A DNA stretch of 59,063 nucleotides. Origin: a virus. The stretch covers positions 1-59,063 of IMG/VR virus record IMGVR_UViG_3300048550_000839; one strand, written 5' to 3'. The notes under the pieces were generated by a model that saw only the letters and a list, made by a program, of their open reading frames with translations, was not told the DNA's origin and made no database searches. A program made the position numbers and the translations under genes. Below are positions 31,749 to 40,743 of the stretch, piece after piece. How positions within the stretch are numbered: position 1 is the first letter of the stretch; the number at the start of each line of letters is the position of its first letter.

Positions 31749-32301
31749 CACGTAAAAATTCACGCCAGTCTAAATTGTAATTAATGCTATTAATACGATG
31801 TACGCCAATTAAGTATAATACATAACTTGCTACACTTGATCCACGTCCTACACCCCATATAATATCATTTTCACGCATAAAGTCTACAAGATAGATCATA
31901 TAGCGTAGCAAGTCCACCATACCGCGTTCTCTAAACGCTTCAAGTTCCTCTTCTACTCTTTTCCATTCTGGTAATGTCGTAGTGTCAATCTTATCTATTT
32001 GTAGTTTTTCCATAAGTCGTGATGCTATCCAACTTTCGTATCCAAGTGTTTTGTATTCATCAGGCATAAACCATTCACTTTGACATACACCGTCAAAAGT
32101 TTTTTGATCTACATCTAATGGAATATACTTTTGTAATTTGTCAAGACCCTGTTCTTCCATAGCCTTGTTAAACTTGTCTACATCGTCTGATTCGTCACAT
32201 AGAACCACGTGGCATTTTTCTACATTGCCACTATAAATCATATCTAACAAATCACGGTTAGAGAATCGTGGAATACCTAATTCATCTGTTTTCATAAGCA
32301 T
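31744..32301 (-). CDS. Truncated DnaE-like (family C DNA polymerase) protein
   Basis: A 185-residue protein. FMPDEY, then MRENDIIWGVGRGSSVASYVL followed by GVHRINSINYNLDWREFL matches the start of the palm region of bacterial Pol III alpha (GRGSxxGSLVxYxLxIxxxDPxxxxLxFERFL). It stops before the PDxDxDF catalytic aspartates, so it cannot polymerise DNA. Similar short proteins occur in marine T4-like phages. It may be a decoy or regulator of the host replicase (inference). A TTGACA-type promoter is at 32308-32336; a second ATG is two codons in. Confidence 0.7.
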   Translation of the reverse strand: MLMKTDELGIPRFSNRDLLDMIYSGNVEKCHVVLCDESDDVDKFNKAMEEQGLDKLQKYIPLDVDQKTFDGVCQSEWFMPDEYKTLGYESWIASRLMEKLQIDKIDTTTLPEWKRVEEELEAFRERGMVDLLRYMIYLVDFMRENDIIWGVGRGSSVASYVLYLIGVHRINSINYNLDWREFLRD

Positions 32302-32307
32302 ATATGT

Positions 32308-32336
32308 ATATTACGATACATTTATCAAATTGTCAA
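32308..32336 (-). promoter_or_regulatory. Possible sigma70-type promoter for DnaE-like gene
   Basis: Minus-strand TTGACA (perfect, 32336-32331), 17-base spacer, TAATAT (32313-32308; 4 of 6 match). It lies only 6 bases before the ATG, so any transcript would have a very short leader. Confidence 0.4.
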
Positions 32337-32535
32337 GATCATTATCCGGACTTTGATCCCTTTTTTTGTTTCTGTTTCTAGTTTCAATTTCCATTTGGAA
32401 TGTGTCTATTAACAAACTAATTTGCGATTGAACTTCAACATTCATTGTTGTAAAATACCTTTTTTGTAAAGTTACAACTTTTTCTTGAAGTTGTGTGTCC
32501 GTAAAATTATTTAAGTCATCAATTAATGGATGCAT
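32311..32535 (-). CDS. Small conserved phage protein
   Basis: A 74-residue charged, helical protein (LIDDLNNFTDTQLQEKVVTL, RYFTTMNVEVQSQISLLID, QMEIETRNRNKK). The same kind of short protein sits beside tail-fibre genes in marine T4-like phages. It starts at the stop of the tail-fibre-like gene (one-base overlap). Function unknown; the helices suggest a chaperone or structural role only loosely. Confidence 0.6.
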   Translation of the reverse strand: MHPLIDDLNNFTDTQLQEKVVTLQKRYFTTMNVEVQSQISLLIDTFQMEIETRNRNKKRDQSPDNDLDNLINVS

Positions 32536-33122
32536 TATGTTGTTGTTACAAATTGGCCTTGGTATTCCATATACACATCAACACCATTGTTGTATGTCCA
32601 CGCACGTACTGAAATACTTTGATCGGCAGTAGCAGGAACATTAATTGCCCTATTTGTCCACGCACCGTTGTTATCTGTATAAATGTTAGCTGCTCCTGGG
32701 CTTGCAAAGGTTACAGCTTGTGTACCACTACCGTTACCCGAAAAGTGTACAACCATTTCGGCAAAATTGCTTGTTTCTGGCCAATCATCAAAAGTTACAG
32801 TAATAGTGTTGTTAATATTTACAAGTCTAAAGTAGTGTCCTGATTGAAAACTTAATGTTATTGAAGTATCACCCAAAACATTTGATTCGACACTCTCTTT
32901 TTGACTACTTAATAAATTTACATTTGAAATTGTGTTATTATTAAATGTTGTTGTAACATTAGTTTTGGCAGTATTATCCTGCAAAGTTGTGATTTCACTA
33001 TTAGCAGTTGCTAATCCAGTTTTTATAATGTTAAAGTTGTCACGAAATCCTTGGGTGTCGTTATCAACCCCTGCAATTGGATACGTGTCGTCTATTGTTT
33101 GCGATATAATATTACTTGCCAT
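32535..33122 (-). CDS. Tail-fibre-associated structural protein
   Basis: A 195-residue beta-rich protein, Asn/Thr/Ser-rich, like phage fibre and adhesin proteins. The N-terminus (IDDTYPIAGVDNDTQGFRDNFNIIKTGL) resembles the N-terminal module of the other fibre proteins here (an xNDxxGxRxNF pattern). A CATAAATA late element at 33141-33148 and RBS AGAGGAAAAG precede it. Confidence 0.7.
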   Translation of the reverse strand: MASNIISQTIDDTYPIAGVDNDTQGFRDNFNIIKTGLATANSEITTLQDNTAKTNVTTTFNNNTISNVNLLSSQKESVESNVLGDTSITLSFQSGHYFRLVNINNTITVTFDDWPETSNFAEMVVHFSGNGSGTQAVTFASPGAANIYTDNNGAWTNRAINVPATADQSISVRAWTYNNGVDVYMEYQGQFVTTT

Positions 33123-33140
33123 AAATTCTTTTCCTCTATA

Positions 33141-33148
33141 TATTTATG
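33141..33148 (-). promoter_or_regulatory. Late-type promoter element CATAAATA
   Basis: Minus-strand CATAAATA, 18 bases before the ATG at 33122. Confidence 0.5.
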
Positions 33149-33156
33149 ATTAATTA

Positions 33157-36100
33157 CTAACCACTGTTAAAAGAATGACGTGGAAATAAAATAAATGTTT
33201 CTTGATTATTATTTTCTGTTTTATCAACAATATATCTATCAATTTCATAATTTATTTGCTTAAAGTCAAACTTAGCGTTTTCTATATTTTCTTTAATTGT
33301 TTGTGCTCCACCTGGCTTAGTGTAGCATAATGGTAATGCTGTTACATAATCAATTTCTGATAAACTTCCATCTTGTGCAGTACGCATCCATAATGGTAAA
33401 AATTCTCTTTCATTAGCACCAATGGCAGCAATACGTTTACGCATTGTTCCAATATTGCTAAGATATCTAAATCTATCTTTTGACTGACTTGTGATTACAC
33501 TTGTTTGATCAACAGTGACTACATCACCGTTTGGTCTAAAGCGATACGGATCGCCACTTGCATCATTTGATAAACTGGTTGTCTGTACTGATACTGTACC
33601 ATTTCTACCAATAATTGCAATACCCCCGTTTGTAGGTAATGTTAAATCACCTGCTCTTGTTTTAATTAGTAGGCCTGCTTCGTCTCTAACTTTTATAATT
33701 ACCCCGTTTCTAGTGCTGATACTAAAAAATCCTTGACCTTGTGCTTTTGCACTATCGTCATCTCTTGCTTCTTTTTTTACTTGGTTAATTTTTAAATCTG
33801 TACCTGTGCGTATAGATGCTCGGTCTTGTGTTTCACCGGTTTCTGGTTCGCCAGGGTCAATCACATCTACATATACAACTTCATATACAATATCATTTGT
33901 TCCGGGTTGTTTAGCAACAGCAGTTTTTAAACTACCAAATGTAAACTTTTTCTTAGTATGATTTAATGTAACCGCAGCAGCAAAACTTTCAATATTTTTT
34001 TGTTCAATTCCTGCATAAGCAAGTGTACGTAAATCTTTTTGTAATCCAAAATTAGTGTCATATGGGCGATAAATTAAACTTGCATCAAAAATTGTATAAT
34101 CATTAATAAATTCATTATATAAATTTCTTTGTGCAGTATTTAAAAATGGTTGCATATAAACATTGCTGTATAATTTTGTATCAAGATCAATAATGGTAAT
34201 ACTAAATGTTCTTGATAATGCACTATAACCAAATCTATCTCTTGCTAAAACTTTGAATGTAAATTTTCTATCAAATGTAGTGCTAGTACCGTCAAATGTA
34301 GTAGTTCTATCATCTATAGTTGTTAGTCCGGGATCAGCAGTAGTACCGAATTGCTTAACTGTTCCAGTTATTTCGCCATTACGCTTTAATTGTAAACCAA
34401 CAGGTAATTTTCCTGATATTAAATCATATCTTAGATTAGCACCTTCTAAAGTTGTTTCAGCTTGAACATTTAAATAACTTATTCTATTAGCGCCTAAGGA
34501 AGGTAATGTTTCTGGAGTAATCCATCTAATTGTACTATCAACATTACCTAAAACTTTTAGGGTAAATGTTTTACTAGTACTAGTAAATTCACTTTGTGTT
34601 TCTAAAATTCTTTTGGTAATACTTTTATCTTTAATAGCACCTAATGCAAATTGCGTATCTTTTGCTACATTCACGGTCCAACTATTTGTAAATAATGCTT
34701 TAACAGTATCTTCGTCTACAACACTATAAACTGGAGAACTGTCTTCAGTTTCAAATACACTTTCAAGCAAGTTTCTATTGTTCGTTAGGGCTGTTTGTGG
34801 AATGTTCACAACTATGCTTGTTAAGTCAGTAGCGTCAACAATAATTAAATCTTCATCTATATTTGCAACTTTACTTAAAGCACGTTTTACAGATGTTTGA
34901 ATTGGCTCACCAGGAATAATTGATATTCCTGTTCCTGTAAAATTAATTCCTAAACTTTGATTACTTTCGCCTACGAATCTATAATTATTTACAAAATTAA
35001 TTTCTTTAACAAAATTAGCTGTGGTGCCATAATTTATGTTTCTTGATACCCATTGTGCTATTTCTGTTTCAGTTAAATTATTTCTGTAAAATAAAGCAAT
35101 ACTATCGCCAATAGTTATATTAGTGCTTAATGTTAGTGGCTTTAGAAAAGGACTCGGTAGTAATGGAAAACCTAATTGTAAAGTATCGTATAAAAGATTA
35201 TCTTCATTTATTTGTTCAATAAGGTAATCATTATTTTCAATCGTAACTTGTGTCTTTTTAAGTGCTTCTACATCATCAACTCCATCATCTAAACTTCTAG
35301 AAATTTTGTTAACTTTTACTGTAGTCATACCTGCAAGTGTGTCTTCAAAAATATTTGTGTTTATTTCAAATACTTCTTGATCAGCTTCACTTCTTGTTGC
35401 CTCAATTGTAAATTTGTAATCTACTTCTACCGCAGGCTGATAAGGAATTATTCCTGCTAGTTCTCCAGTATCAGTATCAAAATCCAATCCATTTGGAATT
35501 ATACTTCTCGACCCGTCATCGTTGTATTCACGAATGTTATATTTTACATTGCCTAACAAATAGTTTGGATCGTATACATCAATAAAAATTGTTTGATAAT
35601 TATCTGCTCTGATACTACCTAAGTTACCTCTAGTTAACCAAATAGGTTTTCTTAGATATGTTACATCTGCTGTAAACAACCCTGTAGCAGATCTCATTAT
35701 AGTGTTATCTGCTCTTAGGAAATCGTCACTTACAACGTAAATAGCAAAACGCCTTCTGTTATCACTTACATCATCTGCTACAGTAACAAAGAATTCATAT
35801 TCTCTATTTAATTTTCTTGGATTTCTACTAGGCAATCCGAATCCATAAAACTGTGCATCATACGGATCACTATCAAAACCTTCAGTATCAGTAACACCTT
35901 GTTGTTGTCTAGTACTATCCCCATAAGGATCATAATTGTCTGAATCTAATGCTAAAATAGGATCTACTATACCTTTAATGTTACCTTCTTTTGACAAAGT
36001 CAATCCAGGAGGCAATTCTCCGTCGCCCTCTGCAATATAAAATGTTAAAGTTTCTCCAGCTGTTAAATCTGGATCAATAACTTCTAGATCAAAATCTACT

Positions 36101-38076
36101 CTACTGTTATCTAAAACGAAGAATGCATTGCTTGCTCTTTCTGGGGGAACAGGACTTGCAGTGTAAGGTAAGTCGTCCCATTGTAATTCGTCTCTGTCCC
36201 AAAACCTAAATACTAATCTTGTATCATTGTCAAAATACTGAATCCATACATCTTTGTCTTCAGGGTCAATTGGTGCTGTTTTTGTTAAACTATATTTTTT
36301 TGGCACCCATACTTCTGTGTTTGCATTGAATCTAGTTAATCTTAAATCTAAGCCGTTGTTATCAGGATTGATGTTAAACCAAAAATCTACATTTAAAGGA
36401 TTTGGTCTTGTTGCGCTAACTTCTAATATTGTGTCATTACCGTAAACACCTCTTAGACTATCCTGGTTAAGTAATTTCCACAATCCATCATACTTAAAAT
36501 AAAATACATTGTTTACTGTATCAAATAAATATTCTCCGTTATCACCAGTGGTATTACTAGGAACACCTTCATTATATAAAACTGTTTGTTTAGTGTAAGA
36601 GGAATAGCTAACAGGAGTATTTGCTTGACCTCCCATACCAGAATGATTTATACAATAGTAATATAAAGTAGGTGCACCTACTGGAATAGTTATTTCTACA
36701 TAGGCTAGTTCCGCTCCTGCAACTCCAAACACAGTAACGCCTTCAGTATATTCTTGCCCGCTGTCCCAAATACCGTTTGGAGTAGTTGAGAATCTCAAAC
36801 CGTGAGTCGCAACAGATATGTCCGATACATCAAATCTATAAGTATTTCCTTCTCTTAATTCTAAAGTAGGACTAGGGCCATCGAAGCCTTCTATGTAATA
36901 TTTGTTACCTGTACCATACTGATTAGTACCAGGTGCTACTGTTACTTTGTAATTTACAGTTGATATTGTAGAATATATACCAAAGTTTGAGTTTGTTTGA
37001 TCAAACCAAAAACTTTCTGTAAATGTAGAACCTATATTTAAATCGCCTTCGGGTGTTAGCCATTCAGGAGCATCTTCGCCTTCAATAGTAATTTCAAAGG
37101 TACGATCGCTAATTGTGCCATTAAAAGTTGCTCTTATAACAAAAGAAAAAGTAGTAAGCCTTTTTACTTCAAACGCAGACCCTTTGATTTGATTATTTTC
37201 TAATCTCAAACCAGAAGGCAAGTCTCCTGCAATTACACTAGTAGTTGCATTAGCAGTAAGATCAATAGGTAAATCAATTGTAACTGTTGTTCTTTCTAAA
37301 AACCTGCCTAAATTGTAAGGTGACTCTTTTGTCCATACGGTATATGTAGGATCAGCAATAACTTTTATAGCAAGCTCTCTATCATAATAGCCTTCATTGT
37401 CGTGTACTCTAACTGTAAATGTACTAGTTGTAGTTGTATTTTGACTTACTGGTGCACCGACAATAGTGTTATCTACTAATGTTAATCCGGGTGGTAAACT
37501 GCCATCTACTATTTCTGACCAAATATATCTAAATGCTGATCCGCCTTGGTCTCTGAATTGTTTTACATATGTAGGACTATCGTCTATCAGCACACTATCT
37601 GTCTGTGCATACGGTCCTTTATCAAAATTCTCTGCAAATAAAACTGGACCTGTAGGCTGGAAATTTGCACTAGCCCAATCCTGTTTTTCTCCATTTCCGT
37701 TTAACAAACCAGTATCAGTTGTTAGTATTTTGTAACTAGTTAATAAAGATACTAATCTATCTGCTTGGGGGAGTTTTTCTAAATTTGAAAAAAATCCTGG
37801 CATTGCATTTTGAATTGCAGTAATTTTTACACTGTCTAATGTCTGTATATCTCTAGCATTGCTAAGTGCAAATAAAGCTGCTAATCCTTTATTAAAATCT
37901 GCTATGGTATTATCCATATCGATGTATACCTGTGTATTAGGTCCTACATTTTCTGCTATAAACTGACTTATACTATTTGTGCTATTCTCTGTAGTAATCG
38001 GTAATGGCAAAAATATTTGACTTTGGTCATCACTATTGATTGTTAGAATTGTAGATCCATTACTTACATTGAACAT
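33157..38076 (-). CDS. 1639-residue tail/adhesin protein with HAD, Ig-like (He_PIG) and cupredoxin-like domains
   Basis: A very long virion-type protein. Residues about 48-185 are a HAD nucleotidase-like domain (YIDMDNTIADF with D53/D55, ILTTDTG, VLIDDSP). Five or so He_PIG-type Ig-like units follow, each with an LPPGL-like turn and an IxG strand (around residues 193, 286, 692, 869 and 1229). Residues about 395-487 are cupredoxin-like: H425 and YYYCINHSGMGG with C475, H478, M481, the type 1 copper ligand spacing of amicyanin. The C-terminal part (REFLPLWMRTAQ, IDYVTALPLCYTKPGG) is a conserved segment of marine T4-like structural proteins. Probably a tail fibre or baseplate adhesin. Confidence 0.85.
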   Translation of the reverse strand: MFNVSNGSTILTINSDDQSQIFLPLPITTENSTNSISQFIAENVGPNTQVYIDMDNTIADFNKGLAALFALSNARDIQTLDSVKITAIQNAMPGFFSNLEKLPQADRLVSLLTSYKILTTDTGLLNGNGEKQDWASANFQPTGPVLFAENFDKGPYAQTDSVLIDDSPTYVKQFRDQGGSAFRYIWSEIVDGSLPPGLTLVDNTIVGAPVSQNTTTTSTFTVRVHDNEGYYDRELAIKVIADPTYTVWTKESPYNLGRFLERTTVTIDLPIDLTANATTSVIAGDLPSGLRLENNQIKGSAFEVKRLTTFSFVIRATFNGTISDRTFEITIEGEDAPEWLTPEGDLNIGSTFTESFWFDQTNSNFGIYSTISTVNYKVTVAPGTNQYGTGNKYYIEGFDGPSPTLELREGNTYRFDVSDISVATHGLRFSTTPNGIWDSGQEYTEGVTVFGVAGAELAYVEITIPVGAPTLYYYCINHSGMGGQANTPVSYSSYTKQTVLYNEGVPSNTTGDNGEYLFDTVNNVFYFKYDGLWKLLNQDSLRGVYGNDTILEVSATRPNPLNVDFWFNINPDNNGLDLRLTRFNANTEVWVPKKYSLTKTAPIDPEDKDVWIQYFDNDTRLVFRFWDRDELQWDDLPYTASPVPPERASNAFFVLDNSRVDFDLEVIDPDLTAGETLTFYIAEGDGELPPGLTLSKEGNIKGIVDPILALDSDNYDPYGDSTRQQQGVTDTEGFDSDPYDAQFYGFGLPSRNPRKLNREYEFFVTVADDVSDNRRRFAIYVVSDDFLRADNTIMRSATGLFTADVTYLRKPIWLTRGNLGSIRADNYQTIFIDVYDPNYLLGNVKYNIREYNDDGSRSIIPNGLDFDTDTGELAGIIPYQPAVEVDYKFTIEATRSEADQEVFEINTNIFEDTLAGMTTVKVNKISRSLDDGVDDVEALKKTQVTIENNDYLIEQINEDNLLYDTLQLGFPLLPSPFLKPLTLSTNITIGDSIALFYRNNLTETEIAQWVSRNINYGTTANFVKEINFVNNYRFVGESNQSLGINFTGTGISIIPGEPIQTSVKRALSKVANIDEDLIIVDATDLTSIVVNIPQTALTNNRNLLESVFETEDSSPVYSVVDEDTVKALFTNSWTVNVAKDTQFALGAIKDKSITKRILETQSEFTSTSKTFTLKVLGNVDSTIRWITPETLPSLGANRISYLNVQAETTLEGANLRYDLISGKLPVGLQLKRNGEITGTVKQFGTTADPGLTTIDDRTTTFDGTSTTFDRKFTFKVLARDRFGYSALSRTFSITIIDLDTKLYSNVYMQPFLNTAQRNLYNEFINDYTIFDASLIYRPYDTNFGLQKDLRTLAYAGIEQKNIESFAAAVTLNHTKKKFTFGSLKTAVAKQPGTNDIVYEVVYVDVIDPGEPETGETQDRASIRTGTDLKINQVKKEARDDDSAKAQGQGFFSISTRNGVIIKVRDEAGLLIKTRAGDLTLPTNGGIAIIGRNGTVSVQTTSLSNDASGDPYRFRPNGDVVTVDQTSVITSQSKDRFRYLSNIGTMRKRIAAIGANEREFLPLWMRTAQDGSLSEIDYVTALPLCYTKPGGAQTIKENIENAKFDFKQINYEIDRYIVDKTENNNQETFILFPRHSFNSG

Positions 38077-38088
38077 TTAAATTCATCC

Positions 38089-38757
38089 TCAACTTACAAT
38101 CAAGCCTTCATCAAGCGTGACATTAACCGGAGATGTGACAGTTCCGAAATCGACATCTGTTACAATATTTAAATAATCAATAATACTTGTTATAGTATTA
38201 CCAACACCTCCAAAATCAAGAGATGCAACATCTGCAAGATCGGTTACATTTACACCATTGATTGTGCCACAGTTTACTATATTATTTTGTTGCATATTTA
38301 ACGTTGCACTCACTGCCGGTGAATTTTCTCTAACCAATTGACTATCAATTGATATAGTTTTAGTATTATTATCAACACTCACCACTGCGCCTGTGTTTAC
38401 AGCGCCTTGGAATATTATAGGCTCGCTAACATTGCTTGTTATAGTATTTACACCGTCCGTAAAAACTAGTGTTGCTTGTGTGCTTTTTAAGAATAATGTG
38501 TTTCCATCATCACTAACTCTAAATGCTACTGTGCCAGGTGCAAGCGGATCAGGTTGTAATGCTCTAAAATTAAGTGTACTACCTACTTTGTCTTTGAATA
38601 ATGTGAAGCCGCCTATGCCTACATTTGCACCTTCGACATTTGCAGCTCTTAGATCTAGTTCATCAAAGTTTTGATTTACCTTAATAAATGCTTCTCTTAA
38701 ATCATCCCCTGTGCCGTCATTAGCAAGGTTGCCCACATTGATAACTTGGATTGCCAT
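38089..38757 (-). CDS. Tail-fibre-associated structural protein
   Basis: A 222-residue beta-rich protein. Its N-terminus, INVGNLANDGTGDDLREAF followed by KVNQNFDEL, is shared with the 167- and 2185-residue proteins downstream, so it is a common anchoring module. The rest is repetitive, Asn/Thr/Val-rich fibre-like sequence. A GATAAATA late element at 38777-38784 precedes it. It most likely belongs to the tail fibre or baseplate. Confidence 0.75.
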   Translation of the reverse strand: MAIQVINVGNLANDGTGDDLREAFIKVNQNFDELDLRAANVEGANVGIGGFTLFKDKVGSTLNFRALQPDPLAPGTVAFRVSDDGNTLFLKSTQATLVFTDGVNTITSNVSEPIIFQGAVNTGAVVSVDNNTKTISIDSQLVRENSPAVSATLNMQQNNIVNCGTINGVNVTDLADVASLDFGGVGNTITSIIDYLNIVTDVDFGTVTSPVNVTLDEGLIVS

Positions 38758-38776
38758 TATTTTTCTCCGTTTTTTA

Positions 38777-38784
38777 TATTTATC
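38777..38784 (-). promoter_or_regulatory. Late-type promoter element GATAAATA
   Basis: Minus-strand GATAAATA, 19 bases before the ATG at 38757. Confidence 0.55.
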
Positions 38785-38799
38785 ACTTACGGAAGACTA

Positions 38800-40206
38800 T
38801 TAAGAACCAAGTGCTACCCAACCTGTTTGAGTACGGAATTGTAGTTCATTGTCAGTTATGTTAAGAATAATTTCTCCAGGTCTTGGATTAGAAATAGCGT
38901 TTCTTTGTGTAGTTGTAAAATAAGGAACTTGAAGTCCTCTTGTACCATTAGTTGCAGGAAGTTGCAACCATCCTGCGTTGCCTTGTCCGTCAGCGTTGGC
39001 AACGTAGTATTCCGCATAATCATTTGTTTGGTGGAAATCTCCAGTTTGTGGTGAACTAGGACGAGATGCATTAGGCTGAATTCTAAGGTAATTATTTACA
39101 GTCACTCTGTTATTTTGACCTGCGTCAATAGATATATTTCCACTGTTTTTTACTTCCGGCGTATTGAGTCGCACTGTGCTTGTCATCTCATTACCCGTAA
39201 TTTCATTACCAGCAGTAATATCTCCATTGGTAGCAACTATGTTACCATTTGTTGTTGCAAAGTTACCATTTGTACTACCTAGACTTGTTACCACAGTCAA
39301 GTTAGTGACTTCTGCGTTAGTAAGAGCACTAGTTCCTGCACCGTTAGCAGTAATCGTTCCAAAGGTAGCACTTTGCGTGGTAAGTGCGCCTGCTGTCAAC
39401 ACAGCATCTAAATCTACGTTTAACAATACTTGTGCAAGTGTAACAAACTGTGTGTTAGTATTATCAAAAGTAAAAACACCTGTGCTACTGTTATATGAAA
39501 TTGGATCACCTGCACTTAAACTTGCTCTTGTAATGTATCCTTGGGCATTAACTTCTGTAAGTGTAATAAAATTACTATCATTAGCAAGCTGGCTTGTTGA
39601 TGTTGGTACCAATGCTGGTGTAAAACTAAATTCACCTGTGCTATCATCATAAGTTAAACTACCATTACCGCTTGCTGGATTACTTATAAGGCTTAGATCA
39701 GTTAATTCAATACCGCCTCCACCGCCGGTATTGTCTACACCTTGCCAACTAAATCCGTCCCATTTTAAGATTTTATCGACTACACTTCCATCTGAAGGAT
39801 AGTTTGCAAAAACATCTGGAATATCAGCAAGTCTCTCAATTCCACTAATGACTGGTTTGTTATTAATAAAACTTGGATCATTAGGATCTGTTTCATTCCA
39901 ATTAGGTTGCACTTGGATACTACTTAAAGGATTTCCACTTACTGTGTAGTTACTTGCATCAACTACTCCGGCAGCAGTAACACCACCTGTTAAAGTTAAT
40001 GTTCCGCCAGCAATAGCTGAAATATCTGCACCAGCAGCGGTAATTGTGCTGCTTAAAGTAATTGTTGCAGCAGTCAACTGAGATACTAAAGACAGATTGT
40101 TTAAGTTAGCAATGCCGCTTCCTGTCATATCTAAAAAATCGCCATCTGGCATTTCTTTTATATTTGAATCTGTTGCATCTACTACTAGTGGAAATCTATT
40201 TGCCAT
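38800..40206 (-). CDS. Tail-fibre protein
   Basis: A 468-residue fibre-like protein. MANRFPLVVDATDSNIKEMP starts it (a typical opening for tail-fibre proteins of marine T4-like phages); the middle is rich in Thr/Ala/Gly beta-strand repeats, with a glycine run (GGGGG) near residue 163. The end (RNAISNPRPGEIILN, LQFRTQTGWVAL) is a receptor-facing type C-terminal module. No cleavage or chaperone domain is seen. Late element 40225-40232 lies 18 bases before the ATG. Confidence 0.8.
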   Translation of the reverse strand: MANRFPLVVDATDSNIKEMPDGDFLDMTGSGIANLNNLSLVSQLTAATITLSSTITAAGADISAIAGGTLTLTGGVTAAGVVDASNYTVSGNPLSSIQVQPNWNETDPNDPSFINNKPVISGIERLADIPDVFANYPSDGSVVDKILKWDGFSWQGVDNTGGGGGIELTDLSLISNPASGNGSLTYDDSTGEFSFTPALVPTSTSQLANDSNFITLTEVNAQGYITRASLSAGDPISYNSSTGVFTFDNTNTQFVTLAQVLLNVDLDAVLTAGALTTQSATFGTITANGAGTSALTNAEVTNLTVVTSLGSTNGNFATTNGNIVATNGDITAGNEITGNEMTSTVRLNTPEVKNSGNISIDAGQNNRVTVNNYLRIQPNASRPSSPQTGDFHQTNDYAEYYVANADGQGNAGWLQLPATNGTRGLQVPYFTTTQRNAISNPRPGEIILNITDNELQFRTQTGWVALGS

Positions 40207-40224
40207 TCTATATGTCCTTTTTTA

Positions 40225-40232
40225 TATTTATC
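40225..40232 (-). promoter_or_regulatory. Late-type promoter element GATAAATA
   Basis: Minus-strand GATAAATA, 18 bases before the ATG at 40206, in the short gap between fibre genes. Confidence 0.55.
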
Positions 40233-40239
40233 GTACTCA

Positions 40240-40743
40240 TTACAATGCAGCTATTCTTGCTTTGAAGTCTGCGAAATCTGCACTTGCTGCTACTTCAGTT
40301 TTTAGTGTTGCTAAACTTACGTATCCTGGAATAACAGCATTTACAGCATCTACTAACAATGTGCTATCGTCAGCAAATACACTACCTTGTAAATCTCTAG
40401 GTGCTACTAGTAAATCATCAGTTTCTGGTTTTGTGTACACTTGTATTTTTGTATATGCGTCTGTAATACCAAACCCTGCTAATGTATCTGGAGGATTTGC
40501 TAAATCAGAAAAACTTATTAAGTCATTAGGAACAGTTCCTGATAATGCATTTGCATTTAGACTACTGTTAGGTCCATCAACAAGCATTGTGCTATCAGCA
40601 CCTATAATTGTTTGTGCAGCTTCTCCACCTGTCCTTGCGTATAGTTCTGCAAAGTTATCATTAATTTTTATCATTGCAGCACGTAACGGATCACCTCCAC
40701 CGCTGTTTGCGCTAGATCCTACGTTGATTACTTGAATAGCCAT
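40240..40743 (-). CDS. Small tail-fibre-associated protein with shared N-terminal module
   Basis: A 167-residue protein starting MAIQVINVGSSANSGGGDPL then RAAMIKINDNFAELYAR, the same module as the 222- and 2185-residue fibre proteins. The rest is short beta-rich, then a helical end (SLATLKTEVAASADFADFKARIAAL). It starts at the stop of the 2185-residue gene (one-base overlap), so translation is coupled. A fibre connector or accessory role is likely. Confidence 0.7.
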   Translation of the reverse strand: MAIQVINVGSSANSGGGDPLRAAMIKINDNFAELYARTGGEAAQTIIGADSTMLVDGPNSSLNANALSGTVPNDLISFSDLANPPDTLAGFGITDAYTKIQVYTKPETDDLLVAPRDLQGSVFADDSTLLVDAVNAVIPGYVSLATLKTEVAASADFADFKARIAAL

